DNA of 64,000 nucleotides from Propionivibrio dicarboxylicus (GCF_900099695.1 NZ_FNCY01000001.1:62001-126000), one strand, 5' to 3'. Positions 28,515 to 38,516 are shown, counted from the first letter of the stretch. Notes: generated by a model from the letters alone, not told the origin. Numbers and translations are program-made.

Positions 28515-29696
28515 ATGTTTGAACTTCCTTTCGTTTTCTCGCGACTCCCTGACATCCACTTCGGCGCAGGCACCCTCGCCCGCCTGCCGGGGCTGCTGCG
28601 CGCACGCGGCGACACGACCCTGCTCGTCACCGGCGGCGCCTCCTTCCGTCAATCGCCCGCTTTCGACACACTGATGCAGGGCTTGCACGATGCCGGCGTG
28701 GCGGTCGAACAGGTCTCGGTCGCGGGCGAGCCCTCGCCGGATTTCGTCGACACGGTCAGCGCGCGTTTCCGCGCCGAAGCGCCGGCCTCCGTCGTCAGCA
28801 TCGGCGGCGGCAGCGCCATCGACGCCGGCAAGGCGATCTCGGCCATGCTGACGCAGGAAGGATCGGTACGCGACTTCCTCGAAGGCCAGGAGACGCGCCG
28901 CCATGACGGCCGCAAACGCCCCTTCATCGCCGTCCCGACCTCCTCGGGCACCGGCGCCGAGGCGACCAAGAATGCCGTCCTCAGCGCCGTCGGCCCGAAC
29001 GGCTTCAAGAACTCGCTGCGCCACGACAACTTCATGCCGGATGTCGCCCTCGTCGACCCGGCGCTGACGCTCGGCTGTCCGCCGGCGGTGACCGCCGCCT
29101 GCGGCCTTGACGCGCTGACGCAACTGCTCGAAGCCTACGTCTCGACCAAGGCCTCGCCACTCACCGACGCCCTCGCCTGGAGCGGTCTCGACGCCTTTGC
29201 CGCCGGATTCCTGCGCGCTTGCGAAAACGGCGCCGACGATCTCGACGCGCGCAGCCGCATGGCCTACGCCGCGCTGGTCTCGGGCATCGTCCTGTCACAG
29301 GCCGGCCTCGGCCTCGTACACGGCTTCGCCGGACCGATCGGCGGACGCTGCACGATGCCGCACGGCGAAGTCTGCGGCACCCTGCTCGGCGAGACGACGC
29401 GCCGCACCCTCGCCGCGCTGTCGGCCGACGGCGAACGCCAGCGTCTCGCTCTCGACAAATACGCACGCGTCGGCGCCCTGCTGGCCGGACGCCCGGCACG
29501 CTCGACCGGTGAGGACTGCCAGGCGTTGATCGACACGCTCGACGGCTGGATCGAACGCTTCAAACTCCCGCGCCTCGGCGATTACGGCCTGACGAACGCC
29601 GATTTCGACGCAATCCTCTCGCGCTCGAACGGCAAGAACAGCCCGGCCACGCTGAACCGGAACGAGATGGAAGCGATCCTGCAGGCGCGGCGATGA
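28515..29696 (+). CDS. Iron-containing alcohol dehydrogenase family protein
   Basis: A 393-residue group III alcohol dehydrogenase. The NAD site GGGSAIDAGKAI lies near residue 97 and the PTSSGTGAEAT motif near 141. The metal ligands Asp199 (GLDALTQ) and two histidines (GLVHGFAG and MPHGEV, spaced as in FucO) are present, but the usual second ligand His is Gln203, which occurs in a subset of the family. Substrate unknown. It follows ispE by 12 bases but is metabolically unrelated. Confidence 0.87.
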   Translation: MFELPFVFSRLPDIHFGAGTLARLPGLLRARGDTTLLVTGGASFRQSPAFDTLMQGLHDAGVAVEQVSVAGEPSPDFVDTVSARFRAEAPASVVSIGGGSAIDAGKAISAMLTQEGSVRDFLEGQETRRHDGRKRPFIAVPTSSGTGAEATKNAVLSAVGPNGFKNSLRHDNFMPDVALVDPALTLGCPPAVTAACGLDALTQLLEAYVSTKASPLTDALAWSGLDAFAAGFLRACENGADDLDARSRMAYAALVSGIVLSQAGLGLVHGFAGPIGGRCTMPHGEVCGTLLGETTRRTLAALSADGERQRLALDKYARVGALLAGRPARSTGEDCQALIDTLDGWIERFKLPRLGDYGLTNADFDAILSRSNGKNSPATLNRNEMEAILQARR

Positions 29697-29740
29697 CGGG
29701 GATCCGGCGTTCAAACCGACAACAATAAGACGCGAGGGGC

Positions 29741-29769
29741 TGGTATTTTTAAAAAAAGCTCGCTATAAT
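29741..29769 (+). promoter_or_regulatory. Promoter of tRNA-Gln and prs
   Basis: A perfect -10 hexamer TATAAT (29764-29769) follows an A/T-rich spacer of 17 bases after a weak -35 (TGGTAT, 29741-29746). The bases after the -10 are GC-rich (CCGCGCC), like the discriminators of stringently controlled stable-RNA promoters. Confidence 0.65.
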
Positions 29770-29808
29770 CCGCGCCTCGCTCGTTAGGCAATCGTCTGCG
29801 AGCGCCGC

Positions 29809-29885
29809 TGGGGAGTCGCCAAGTTGGTCAAGGCACCGGATTTTGATTCCGGCATTCGAAGGTTCGAATCCTTCTTCCCCAGCCA
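29809..29885 (+). tRNA. tRNA-Gln (anticodon TTG)
   Basis: A full cloverleaf: acceptor TGGGGAG pairs with TTCCCCA, the anticodon stem CCGGA/TCCGG encloses the loop TTTTGAT with anticodon TTG, the T arm contains GGTTCGAATCC, and CCA is encoded at 29883-29885. It closely resembles E. coli tRNA-Gln. Placement between ispE and prs is a conserved betaproteobacterial arrangement. Confidence 0.97.
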
Positions 29886-29971
29886 AATCGAATTCTCCAA
29901 GCCGGGCAGGTTATCGACCTGCCCGCGTTTCATTTGAAGGCGCCCCGCGTCGGCGTCACTGGATGTGTACG

Positions 29972-30922
29972 ATGGCCTACGATAGCCTGATGGTATTCAC
30001 CGGCAATGCCAACCCGAAACTGGCCGCCGAAGTGGCCCGCCGCCTGAGCATTTCGCTGGGACGCGCCAATGTGGCACGCTTCTCCGACGGCGAAGTCAGC
30101 GTCGAGATTCAGGAACACGTGCGCGGCAAGGACGTCTTCATCATGCAGCCGACCTGCGCGCCATCGAACGAAAACCTGATGGAATTGCTGATCATGGTCG
30201 ACGCGCTCAACCGCGCCTCGGCCGGTCGCATCACCGCCGTCATCCCCTATTTTGGTTATTCGCGCCAGGATCGCCGCGTCCGCTCGGCGCGCGTGCCGAT
30301 CGCCGCCAAGCTCGTAGCCGACCTGCTCACCGCCGCCGGTGTGCACCGCGTCCTGACGATGGACCTGCACGCCGAACAGATCCAGGGCTTCTTCAGCATC
30401 CCCGTCGATAACATCTACTCGCTGCCGATCATGCTGGCGGATGTCTGGAAAAAACACATCCAGGGCCTGATGGTCGTTTCGCCCGACGTCGGCGGCGTCG
30501 TCCGCGCCCGTGCGCTGGCCAAGCGTCTGGAATGCGACCTGGCGATCATCGACAAGCGCCGCCCGAAAGCCAACGTCTCCGAAGTGATGAATATCATCGG
30601 CGACGTCAAGGGCCGCACCTGCGTGCTGATGGACGACATCGTCGACACCGCCGGCACGCTCTGCAAAGCCGCGTCGGCGCTCAAGGCACACGGCGCCAAG
30701 CAGGTCATCGCCTACTGCGTTCACCCCGTCCTGTCCGGTCCGGCGGTCTCGCGCATCAACGATTCCGACCTCGACGAACTCGTTGTCACCGACACCATCC
30801 CGCTCACCGAGGAAGCGCAAGCATCGCCGCGCATCCGTCAGCTCTCGGTCGCCGACGTGCTGGCCGAAACGATCCGCCGTATCAACAACGAGGAATCTGT
30901 GTCCTCGCTGTTCATCGAATAG
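29972..30922 (+). CDS. prs: Ribose-phosphate pyrophosphokinase
   Basis: A 316-residue enzyme. Class I PRPP synthetase motifs are [22 protein letters not shown], the catalytic [13 protein letters not shown] and the PRPP-binding [10 protein letters not shown]. It makes phosphoribosyl pyrophosphate from ribose-5-phosphate and ATP. The ATG at 29972 matches the E. coli length; an in-frame ATG at 29963 is possible. It probably shares a transcript with the upstream tRNA. Confidence 0.97.
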   Translation: MAYDSLMVFTGNANPKLAAEVARRLSISLGRANVARFSDGEVSVEIQEHVRGKDVFIMQPTCAPSNENLMELLIMVDALNRASAGRITAVIPYFGYSRQDRRVRSARVPIAAKLVADLLTAAGVHRVLTMDLHAEQIQGFFSIPVDNIYSLPIMLADVWKKHIQGLMVVSPDVGGVVRARALAKRLECDLAIIDKRRPKANVSEVMNIIGDVKGRTCVLMDDIVDTAGTLCKAASALKAHGAKQVIAYCVHPVLSGPAVSRINDSDLDELVVTDTIPLTEEAQASPRIRQLSVADVLAETIRRINNEESVSSLFIE

Positions 30923-30930
30923 TTTTTCTC

Positions 30931-30960
30931 AACCCCCTGCCTGGTCGCGGGCAGGGTTTG
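30931..30960 (+). terminator. Weak terminator-like hairpin between prs and rplY
   Basis: CCCTGCC (30935-30941) and GGCAGGG (30950-30956) form a 7-bp stem, extended by AA/TT pairs and followed by TTTG. The short T-run suggests partial termination or mRNA stabilisation between prs and rplY. Confidence 0.5.
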
Positions 30961-30976
30961 TCACTCAGGAGCTGTC

Positions 30977-31585
30977 ATGCAATTTGAACTCAACGCAAAC
31001 ACGCGCACACTGCAGGGGTCCGGAGCGAGCCGCCGCCTGCGTCGCGCCGCCAAGGTCCCGGGCATCGTCTACGGCGGTACCGCTGGCGCAACGATGATCG
31101 AACTCGACCACAACGACCTGCTGCTGTCGCTGCGCAAGGAAGCCTTCCACTCGTCCGTCATCACGCTCAAGCTTGAAGGCGCGAACGAGACGGTGCTGCT
31201 GCGCGACGCGCAAATGCACCCGTACAAGGCCCTGGTGCTGCACGTCGACTTCCAGCGTATCGATGCGACGCATGCGATCCACCAGAAGGTGCCGCTGCAC
31301 TTCATCAACGCCGAGATGGCCCCGGGCGTCAAGATGGCGGGCGGCACGGTCTCGCACGCGATGAACGAAATCGACGTCACCTGCCTGCCGCAGGATCTGC
31401 CGTCGTTCATCGAAGTCGACCTCAAGGATCTGGCTGGCGGCCAATCGCTGCACGTGTCGCAACTGACCTTCCCGAACGGCGTCAAGCCGGTCACGCACGG
31501 TAGCGATGACCCGGTCGTCGTCGCCATCACGGTGAAGAAGGCGGCTGCGGCCGAAGGCGAAGAAGAAGCGGCTCCGGCGGCCTGA
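30977..31585 (+). CDS. rplY: 50S ribosomal protein L25/general stress protein Ctc
   Basis: A 202-residue long-form L25 with the 5S rRNA-binding domain (about residues 1-95, including ASRRLRRAAKVPGIVYGG and DFQRID) and the C-terminal TL5/Ctc domain, with an acidic Ala/Glu tail (EGEEEAAPAA). It binds 5S rRNA in the large subunit. AGGAG precedes the ATG, and pth follows. Confidence 0.96.
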   Translation: MQFELNANTRTLQGSGASRRLRRAAKVPGIVYGGTAGATMIELDHNDLLLSLRKEAFHSSVITLKLEGANETVLLRDAQMHPYKALVLHVDFQRIDATHAIHQKVPLHFINAEMAPGVKMAGGTVSHAMNEIDVTCLPQDLPSFIEVDLKDLAGGQSLHVSQLTFPNGVKPVTHGSDDPVVVAITVKKAAAAEGEEEAAPAA

Positions 31586-31660
31586 TCGTCGCCCTGAGCT
31601 CTCAGGCCGTCGCCGGGCACCGCCCGCGGCGGCCTTTCGCTTGTTAACGAGTCGATTGCC

Positions 31661-32248
31661 ATGCCCGCTCCCCGCCTCATCGTCGGCCTCGGCAACCCCG
31701 GGGCAGAATACGAAGACAACCGCCATAACCTCGGCTTCTGGTTCGTCGACGCCCTGGCGCGCGACCTCAAGATCTCGCTCGCGCCGCAAGGCAAATTTCA
31801 CGGGCACGTCGGCCGCTGTGGCGATCTCTGGCTGCTCAAGCCGAGCACCTACATGAACCGTTCGGGCCAGGCGGTCGTCGCGCTCGCGCACTTCTACAAG
31901 ATCCTGCCCGACGAAATCCTCGTCATCCACGACGAACTCGACCTCCCGCCCGGCGGCGTCAAGCTCAAGCAGGGCGGCGGCAACGGCGGGCACAACGGCC
32001 TGAAGGACATCCAGGCGCACCTGTCGGTCCCCGATTTCTGGCGCCTGCGCGTCGGCATCGGCCACCCCGGCGACCGCAACGAAGTCGTCAATTACGTCCT
32101 CAAGGCGCCGCGCAAGGAAGAACAGGCGCTGATCGACGCGACGCTGACGCGCTGCCTGAACGCCTGGCCGAAGCTCGCCGACGGCGATTACGCCGCCGCC
32201 CAGCGGGCGCTCCACGTCAAGGCGGGCACGCCCGCCGCCACCCCCTAA
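31661..32248 (+). CDS. pth: Peptidyl-tRNA hydrolase
   Basis: A 195-residue enzyme with [19 protein letters not shown] (catalytic His in the RHN motif), [12 protein letters not shown] and DELDLPPG...[13 protein letters not shown]. It recycles peptidyl-tRNA released from stalled ribosomes. Standard neighbour of rplY and ychF. Confidence 0.97.
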   Translation: MPAPRLIVGLGNPGAEYEDNRHNLGFWFVDALARDLKISLAPQGKFHGHVGRCGDLWLLKPSTYMNRSGQAVVALAHFYKILPDEILVIHDELDLPPGGVKLKQGGGNGGHNGLKDIQAHLSVPDFWRLRVGIGHPGDRNEVVNYVLKAPRKEEQALIDATLTRCLNAWPKLADGDYAAAQRALHVKAGTPAATP

Positions 32249-32273
32249 CCGAACACTTCCCGGGAATCTCACC

Positions 32274-33365
32274 ATGAGCCTCAAATGCGGAATCGTCGGC
32301 TTGCCCAACGTCGGCAAGTCCACCCTCTTCAACGCGCTGACCAAGGCCGGCGTCGCAGCGGAAAACTATCCCTTCTGCACGATCGACCCCGCCGTCGGCG
32401 TCGTCGAGGTCCCCGACAGGCGGCTCGCAGCGCTGTCGGCCATCGTCAAGCCGCAACGCATCGTCCCGGCCGTCACCGAATTCGTCGACATCGCCGGACT
32501 CGTTGCCGGCGCCTCGAAGGGCGAAGGCCTTGGCAACCAGTTCCTCGCCAACATCCGTGAAACCGACGCCGTGCTGCACGTCGTGCGTTGCTTCTCCAAC
32601 GACAACGTCATCCACGTGTCGGGCAACGTCGATCCGATCCGCGATATCGAAGTCATCGACACCGAACTCGCGCTGGCCGACCTCGCCACCGTCGAGAAGG
32701 CACTCAACCGCTATCGCAAGCCGGCCAGCGCCGGTGACAAGGAAGCCAAGCTGCTGGTCGCCGTGCTGGAAAAATGCTTCGCCCAGCTCGACCAGGGCAA
32801 ACCGGTGCGCGGACTCGATCTCTCCAAGGAAGAATGGCTCAACTTGAAGCCCTTCTGCCTGATCACCGCCAAGCCGGTGCTCTACGCCGCCAACGTCGCC
32901 GAAGACGGCTTCGAGAACAATCCGCTGCTCGACGCCGTGCGCGCCCACGCCGCCGCCGAAAAGGCTGAAGTCGTGGCGATCTGCGCGGCGATCGAAGCCG
33001 AAATCGTCGAACTCGACGACGAGGAAAAGCAGCTCTTCCTCGCCGACCTCGGCCTCGAAGAGCCGGGTCTCGACCGCCTCATCCATACCGCCTACCACCT
33101 GCTCGGCCTGCAGACCTACTTCACCGCCGGCGTCAAGGAAGTGCGCGCCTGGACGATCCACAAGGGCGACACGGCACCGCAAGCGGCCGGCGTCATCCAC
33201 ACCGACTTCGAACGCGGCTTCATCCGCGCCCAGACGATCTCCTTCGAGGACTTCATCACCTGTGGCGGCGAACAGGGCGCCAAGGAAGCCGGCAAGATGC
33301 GCGCCGAAGGCAAGGAATACGTCGTCAAGGATGGCGACGTGCTGAACTTCCTGTTCAACGTCTAG
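32274..33365 (+). CDS. ychF: Redox-regulated ATPase/GTPase YchF
   Basis: A 363-residue Obg-family P-loop protein. G1 is GLPNVGKST, switch region [15 protein letters not shown]3 [20 protein letters not shown], and the C-terminal TGS-like domain ends [14 protein letters not shown]. YchF (OLA1 homologue) prefers ATP and is linked to oxidative-stress responses. Follows pth by 25 bases. Confidence 0.97.
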   Translation: MSLKCGIVGLPNVGKSTLFNALTKAGVAAENYPFCTIDPAVGVVEVPDRRLAALSAIVKPQRIVPAVTEFVDIAGLVAGASKGEGLGNQFLANIRETDAVLHVVRCFSNDNVIHVSGNVDPIRDIEVIDTELALADLATVEKALNRYRKPASAGDKEAKLLVAVLEKCFAQLDQGKPVRGLDLSKEEWLNLKPFCLITAKPVLYAANVAEDGFENNPLLDAVRAHAAAEKAEVVAICAAIEAEIVELDDEEKQLFLADLGLEEPGLDRLIHTAYHLLGLQTYFTAGVKEVRAWTIHKGDTAPQAAGVIHTDFERGFIRAQTISFEDFITCGGEQGAKEAGKMRAEGKEYVVKDGDVLNFLFNV

Positions 33366-33419
33366 GAAAGGCCTTCTCGACCCCGCGCCACCCACGGGTC
33401 GTCGAGAACGCCAGCCGAC

Positions 33420-34364
33420 GTGCCTGACACAAGCGCCCAACCGCCGGCAGCCGTCCGCTATCGCGGGCGTTTCGCCCCTTCGCCCACCGGCCCGCTGCAC
33501 TTCGGTTCGCTGGTGGCGGCGGTGGGTAGCTATCTCGACGCCCGCGCGCATCAGGGCGAGTGGCGGGTGCGCATCGAGGATGTCGACGGCCCGCGCACAG
33601 TCGCCGGCGCCGCCGATCACATCCTGCGCACGCTCGCCGGTTTCGGCTTCGAATGGGACGACGAAGTGGTCGTGCAAAGCCAGCGCCTCGACCGCTATCA
33701 CGCGGCACTGGCGCGCCTGCAGGCCGACGACTGGGTCTACCCCTGCGCCTGCTCGCGTAGCGAAATCGCCGCCGCGACGACGACGCGCTCGATCGACGGC
33801 GGCCTGCGCTATCCCGGCACCTGCCGCGATGGCCTCGCCCCGGGCAAGGCCGCCCGCGCCTGGCGGCTACGCGTCCCCGACGAGGATATCGGCTTTGTCG
33901 ACCGGATCCAGGGCGAGACGCGCCAGAACCCCGAACGCGATGTCGGCGACGTCGTGCTGCTGCGTGCCGATGGGCAATATGCCTATCAACTGGCGGTCGT
34001 CGTCGACGACGCGGCACAAGACATCAACACCGTCGTGCGCGGCGTCGACCTGCTCGACTCCACCGCCCGCCAACTCTGGCTGCAACGCTGCCTGGGACTG
34101 CCGACACCGATCTATGCGCACCTGCCGGTGGTGGTCAACGCCGTCGGCGAAAAATTGTCGAAACAGACGCTGGCCGAAGCGGTCGATCCGGCGCAAGGCA
34201 GCGTCGCGCTGGCCGCCACCTGTACCTTTCTTGGACATCCGCCGCCGGCGGAACTTCGCGGCGCGCCGCTCGCGGAATTCTGGCGCTGGGCCATTGGCCA
34301 CTGGTCGATGTCGCGCGTGCCGAAAGTCCGCGCCATCTATCCGGGCGTCATCACGCCAGGCTGA
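33420..34364 (+). CDS. gluQ: Glutamyl-Q tRNA(Asp) synthetase
   Basis: A 314-residue catalytic-core paralogue of glutamyl-tRNA synthetase without an anticodon-binding domain. The HIGH-like motif is FAPSPTGPLHFGSL, the KMSKS-like motif GEKLSKQT, and zinc cysteines lie in YPCACSRSE and YPGTCRDG. It attaches glutamate to the queuosine of tRNA-Asp. The start is GTG at 33420; the gap before it contains an inverted repeat (TTCTCGAC with GTCGAGAA). Confidence 0.93.
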   Translation: MPDTSAQPPAAVRYRGRFAPSPTGPLHFGSLVAAVGSYLDARAHQGEWRVRIEDVDGPRTVAGAADHILRTLAGFGFEWDDEVVVQSQRLDRYHAALARLQADDWVYPCACSRSEIAAATTTRSIDGGLRYPGTCRDGLAPGKAARAWRLRVPDEDIGFVDRIQGETRQNPERDVGDVVLLRADGQYAYQLAVVVDDAAQDINTVVRGVDLLDSTARQLWLQRCLGLPTPIYAHLPVVVNAVGEKLSKQTLAEAVDPAQGSVALAATCTFLGHPPPAELRGAPLAEFWRWAIGHWSMSRVPKVRAIYPGVITPG

Positions 34365-34379
34365 CCGCCTCAGCGCACC

Positions 34380-35162
34380 TCAGGCAGCATCCGACCACGA
34401 CAAGGCCGCCGACAAGGCGGCGTGGTCGGAAATTTTCGCCCAGGGATCGCCCGAGAGCACCTCGGCATGCGTCACGCTGAAACCGCGCAGATAGATACGA
34501 TCGAGCCGCAGCACCGGCAGTGTCGCCGGAAAGCTTCTGCCCGGCGAGCCGCCGTCGCCGCCCAGTCCGCCAATCGCCTCGACCAAGCCGAGGCGCTGCG
34601 CCAACAGGTTGTCGGCCTCGTTCCGCCAGTCGTTGAAATCGCCGGCGATGATCAGCGGCGTATCGTCATCGAGAATGCTTTCGAGATAGCCCGAGAGCGC
34701 GTCGAGCTGACGCCGGCGCGAGCGCGCAAAAAGCGAGAGATGCACGCAGACGCAGTGCAAAGGCCGCGCCAGTCCCGGCACCTGGAGAATGCTGTGCAAG
34801 AGACCGCGCCGCTCGAAGCGCAGGTGCGTCACGTCCTGGTTGTAGGCCTGCGAAATCGAGAAACGCGAGAGGATGGCATTGCCGTGGTGGCCGTGGTCAT
34901 AAACGACGTTGCGCCCGTACGCCGTCGATTGCCAGACGTCGGCGGCGAGGAAATTGTGCTGCGGTTCCTCCGGCCAGTTGTCGATGCGCGCGGCATGACG
35001 ACGGTGGCGCCCCTGCACTTCCTGGAGAAACACGATGTCCGGTGCCAGCGCCCGCAGTTGCTCCCGCAGTTCATGCACCATCATGTGCTGGTTGAACTGC
35101 GAGAATCCCTTGTGGATATTGTAGGTGACTACACTGATCTGCGGGATGGACATGGCGCTCAC
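34380..35162 (-). CDS. Endonuclease/exonuclease/phosphatase family protein
   Basis: A 260-residue EEP-fold hydrolase. Metal and catalytic motifs are VVTYNIHKGF, FLQEVQGRH, IIAGDFNDWRNE and a terminal SDHAAL. Relatives include E. coli YbhP, found beside cardiolipin synthase genes; activity could be on phosphodiesters of lipid or nucleic acid. A GTG at 35162 overlaps the nadA stop (GTGA); an ATG at 35153 is an alternative that gives a more usual N-terminus. Confidence 0.85.
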   Translation of the reverse strand: MSAMSIPQISVVTYNIHKGFSQFNQHMMVHELREQLRALAPDIVFLQEVQGRHRRHAARIDNWPEEPQHNFLAADVWQSTAYGRNVVYDHGHHGNAILSRFSISQAYNQDVTHLRFERRGLLHSILQVPGLARPLHCVCVHLSLFARSRRRQLDALSGYLESILDDDTPLIIAGDFNDWRNEADNLLAQRLGLVEAIGGLGGDGGSPGRSFPATLPVLRLDRIYLRGFSVTHAEVLSGDPWAKISDHAALSAALSWSDAA

Positions 35163-36253
35163 GATACCGCGAGCATCCTTTCGACAGAGGCTCTGGCCAA
35201 CGCGGCCTCATGCTCCGGAACGCGAATGTGGTTGACGACATGGCCCGCCGCCAGGTTCTCGAGCGTCCAGGCCAGATGTTGCGGATCGATGCGCTGCATG
35301 GTCGAACACATGCACACCGTCGGCGACATGAACTGGACGATCTTGCCCTCCGGCTTGACCTCCTCGGCCAGACGATTGACGAGATTGAGCTCGGTGCCGA
35401 CCAGCCAGCGCGTGTTGGGCGGCGCCTTCTTGACGACATCGATGATCAGCTCGGTCGAGCCGACAAAATCGGACGCCATACAGACCTCGAAGGCGCATTC
35501 GGCATGCGAAGCGACTTTTCCGTCGGGATACTGGCGGCGGAAATTGGCGATATGCGCCGGCTGGAACATCTGGTGCACCGAGCAATGGCCCTTCCACAAC
35601 AACAGCTTCGCCTTGCGGATCTGCTCCGGCGTCAGCCCGCCGAACTCGAGATCCGGATCCCACACGAACATCTCGTCGAGCGGTATGCCCATCGAATAAC
35701 CGGTCCAGCGCCCGAGGTGCTGGTCCGGGAAGAACAGGATCTTCTCACGCCGCGCGAACGCCCACTTGGCGATGACAGGCGCATTGGACGAGGTGCACAC
35801 GATGCCTTCGTGCTCGCCGCAGAACGCCTTGAGGTCGGCAGCCGAGTTGATGTAGGTGACCGGCGTGACCAGCGCCTCGGCGTCGATCACTTCGTTGAGC
35901 TCGCGCCAGCAGCGGCTGACCTTGGCGAGATTGGCCATGTCGGCCATCGAACAGCCGGCGGCGAGGTCGGGCAGGATCGCGATCTGGTGCGGCTTCGACA
36001 TGATGTCGGCTACTTCGGCCATGAAGTGCACGCCGCAGAAAACGAGATAGTCGGCATCGGTGTTCGCTGCCATGCGCGACAGGCGCAGCGAGTCGCCGGT
36101 GAGATCGGCGTACTGGTAGATGTCGGCGCGCTGGTAATGGTGGCAGAGCAAGGCGGCGCGCTTGCCGAGTTTTTCCCGTGCGCTGCGGATACGGGCATGA
36201 CATTCGTCATCGGACAGCGCGTTGAACACGTCAAAAGGAATGAGTTCTGACAT
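35159..36253 (-). CDS. nadA: Quinolinate synthase A
   Basis: A 364-residue [4Fe-4S] enzyme of NAD synthesis, condensing iminoaspartate with dihydroxyacetone phosphate. The three cluster cysteines are in KAFCGEHEG, SHAECAFEV and SPTVCMCST. Other motifs are CHHYQRADIYQYAD, VFCGVHFMAEVA and FFPDQHLG. The ATG at 36253 (MSELIPF) is chosen; an upstream in-frame start would add 19 atypical residues. Confidence 0.96.
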   Translation of the reverse strand: MSELIPFDVFNALSDDECHARIRSAREKLGKRAALLCHHYQRADIYQYADLTGDSLRLSRMAANTDADYLVFCGVHFMAEVADIMSKPHQIAILPDLAAGCSMADMANLAKVSRCWRELNEVIDAEALVTPVTYINSAADLKAFCGEHEGIVCTSSNAPVIAKWAFARREKILFFPDQHLGRWTGYSMGIPLDEMFVWDPDLEFGGLTPEQIRKAKLLLWKGHCSVHQMFQPAHIANFRRQYPDGKVASHAECAFEVCMASDFVGSTELIIDVVKKAPPNTRWLVGTELNLVNRLAEEVKPEGKIVQFMSPTVCMCSTMQRIDPQHLAWTLENLAAGHVVNHIRVPEHEAALARASVERMLAVS

Positions 36254-36336
36254 CGGTAGGTTCTGACTTTGGTAGTTACTTTGGTGGATAAAGGGGTGTT
36301 GCAATGACAAACGGAAAATCTCTCCTCTCGCCCGGC

Positions 36337-36786
36337 TCAGCTTCTCCAGGGGAGTCCGGCGCGGCGCCAGCCGCCGACTTTGCCGCGTTGCCCGAAGGCG
36401 TCGATATCGCCCTCGAAACCCTCGAGGACGTTGTAGCTCGCCGTGAATCCGGCCTCGCTGGCCAGGCTGGCGGCATTATGCGAGCGCACCCCGCTACGAC
36501 AGATGAACATGACAAGCAACTCGGCATCGACCTGGCGCTTGAGCTGCGACAGGAAATCGGGATTGTGCTGCCCGCCGGGATAGGTATTCCATTCGATCTC
36601 GACGGCGCCGGGGATGCGGCCGACCCAATCCCACTCAGCCCGGGTACGCACATCGACAAGCTTCGCACCGGGCGCCAGTTGCAGGACTTCGAAGGCTTCC
36701 GCCGGCGTCAGCGCGCCGGCATAAGGGAGGCCCCGATCGCTGGCGCGTGCCTGAGCGAGGTTCAGCAAGTCGGACAGTTTTCCCAT
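36337..36786 (-). CDS. Rhodanese-like sulfurtransferase domain protein
   Basis: A 149-residue single rhodanese domain. The region LVDVRTRAEWDWVGRIPGAVEIEW is the CH2A-like motif, and the active-site loop is CRSGVRS with the catalytic cysteine. It could move sulfane sulfur in the cytoplasm; no signal peptide is seen. ATG 36786 is used; a TTG at 36795 is possible and no clear ribosome binding site helps decide. It lies upstream of nadA on the same strand and divergent from glnA. Confidence 0.88.
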   Translation of the reverse strand: MGKLSDLLNLAQARASDRGLPYAGALTPAEAFEVLQLAPGAKLVDVRTRAEWDWVGRIPGAVEIEWNTYPGGQHNPDFLSQLKRQVDAELLVMFICRSGVRSHNAASLASEAGFTASYNVLEGFEGDIDAFGQRGKVGGWRRAGLPWRS

Positions 36787-36911
36787 GACGGACAATTTGC
36801 GATCGGCGGTGAGTTCTTGAAGTATAAATCACTTGTCCTGCTTGCGTCGGCGCTAACGCAAAACAGCAGGCATCGCTTCGTTAGACCGGATTTTTCCAAA
36901 AAATACTCAAT

Positions 36912-36958
36912 TGCACCGCTTTGGTGCGTTCAGAAGTGCGGCGCACCATTGCAGGGCG
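36912..36958 (+). promoter_or_regulatory. NtrC enhancer sites upstream of glnA
   Basis: TGCACCGCTTTGGTGCG (36912-36928) matches the NtrC consensus TGCAC-N7-GTGCA in nine of ten half-site bases. A weaker copy, CGCAC-N7-GGGCG (36942-36958), is centred 30 bp away, about three helical turns. They sit near -127 and -97 from the predicted glnA start, similar to the E. coli arrangement. The rest of the 36787-37100 gap holds no gene. Confidence 0.8.
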
Positions 36959-37019
36959 ACAAAACTCCAGCAATTCGAATTTTCTCTTATGGCACAATGG
37001 ATATTTCCACGCCAAGCGC

Positions 37020-37036
37020 TTGGCATGGTTTCTGCT
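37020..37036 (+). promoter_or_regulatory. glnA: Sigma-54 promoter of glnA
   Basis: TTGGCATGGTTTCTGCT carries GG at 37022-37023 and GC at 37034-37035 with exactly 10 bases between. The start point would be near 37047, 54 bases before the glnA ATG. With the NtrC sites upstream this indicates nitrogen-limitation control. Confidence 0.85.
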
Positions 37037-37100
37037 AACACCCGAATCACCAATTTCTATCGTCGCCGGATTCGCCGGTACCTGCTGAGGAGACTTTGCA

Positions 37101-38516
37101 ATGGCAAGCCCACAAGATGTAATCAAGATGGTTGAGGAAAACGACGTCAAGTTCGTCGATTTCCGTTTCACCGACACCCGCGGCAAAGAACAGCACGTGA
37201 CCGTTCCGGTCAGCGCGTTCGACGAAGACAAGTTTGAAAGCGGCCACGCTTTCGACGGCTCGTCGATCGCCGGATGGAAGGGCATTCAAGCCTCCGACAT
37301 GCTGCTGATGCCGGACCCCGCCACGGCCTACATCGACCCGTTCTATGACGAAACGACGGTGGTCATCACCTGCGACGTCGTCGATCCGACCGATGGCCGC
37401 GGCTACGACCGTGACCCGCGTTCGATCGCCAAGCGCGCTGAAGCCTACCTCAAGTCCTCGGGCATTGGCGACACCGCCTACTTCGGCCCGGAACCCGAAT
37501 TCTTCGTGTTCGACGGCGTCGAGTGGTCGGTCGACATGTCGGGCTGCAACCTCAAGATCCATTCGGCCGAAGCCGCCTGGGGCGCCGGTGAGCGCAACGA
37601 AGGCAACGGTTTCTCGGGTCACCGTCCGGGCGTCAAGGGCGGCTACTTCCCGGTCGCTCCGGTCGACAGCCTGCACGACATCCGTTCGGCCATGGTGCTG
37701 ACGCTCGAGTCGCTCGGCATCCCGGTCGAAGTGCATCACCACGAAGTCGCCAACGCCGGCCAATGCGAAATCGGCACGCTCTTCAACACGCTGGTCCGTC
37801 GCGCCGACTGGACGCAGATGCTCAAGTACGTCGTGCATAACACCGCGCACCAGTACGGCAAGACCGCCACCTTCATGCCGAAGCCCATCGTCGGCGACAA
37901 CGGCTCGGGCATGCACGTGCACCAGTCGATCTGGAAGGACGGCAAGAACCTGTTCGCGGGCAACGGCTACGCCGGCCTGTCGGAACTCGCCCTGTTCTAC
38001 ATCGGCGGCATCATCAAGCACGCCAAGGCGCTGAACGCGATCACCAACCCGGGCACGAACTCCTACAAGCGCCTGGTCCCGCACTACGAAGCCCCGGTCA
38101 AGCTGGCCTACTCGGCGAAGAACCGCTCGGCCTCGATCCGCATCCCGCACGTCGCGTCGGACAAGGCTCGCCGCATCGAGACCCGCTTCCCGGATCCGAT
38201 CGCCAACCCGTACCTGTGCTTCTCGGCCCTGATGATGGCGGGTCTGGACGGCATCCAGAACAAGATCCACCCGGGCGAGCCGGCCAGCAAGAACCTGTAC
38301 GACCTGCCGCCGGAAGAAGATTCGCAAATCCCGACCGTGTGTGCCAGCCTCGAAGAGGCCCTGGGCGCGCTCAACAAGGATCGCGAATTCCTGACCAAGG
38401 GCGGCGTCTTCTCGAACGAATGGATCGACGCTTACATCGACCTCAAGATGGAAGAAGTCAACAAGATCCGCATGACGACCCACCCGGTCGAGTTCGAGCT
38501 GTACTACAGCTGCTGA
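37101..38516 (+). CDS. glnA: Glutamine synthetase type I
   Basis: A 471-residue GSI-beta enzyme that amidates glutamate. Motifs are [22 protein letters not shown], the ATP-binding [16 protein letters not shown] and the adenylylation loop NLYDLPPEE with the modifiable Tyr400, so it should be controlled by GlnE adenylyltransferase. Codon usage is highly biased, as in strongly expressed genes. First gene of the glnA-DUF4124-ntrB-ntrC group and followed by a strong terminator. Confidence 0.98.
   Translation: MASPQDVIKMVEENDVKFVDFRFTDTRGKEQHVTVPVSAFDEDKFESGHAFDGSSIAGWKGIQASDMLLMPDPATAYIDPFYDETTVVITCDVVDPTDGRGYDRDPRSIAKRAEAYLKSSGIGDTAYFGPEPEFFVFDGVEWSVDMSGCNLKIHSAEAAWGAGERNEGNGFSGHRPGVKGGYFPVAPVDSLHDIRSAMVLTLESLGIPVEVHHHEVANAGQCEIGTLFNTLVRRADWTQMLKYVVHNTAHQYGKTATFMPKPIVGDNGSGMHVHQSIWKDGKNLFAGNGYAGLSELALFYIGGIIKHAKALNAITNPGTNSYKRLVPHYEAPVKLAYSAKNRSASIRIPHVASDKARRIETRFPDPIANPYLCFSALMMAGLDGIQNKIHPGEPASKNLYDLPPEEDSQIPTVCASLEEALGALNKDREFLTKGGVFSNEWIDAYIDLKMEEVNKIRMTTHPVEFELYYSC

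Noticed and set aside
36990-37012. A second sigma-54-like sequence TGGCACAATGG before glnA
   Set aside because: The GG is not followed by GC after 10 bases; AT is found instead. The element at 37020-37036 has the right spacing.
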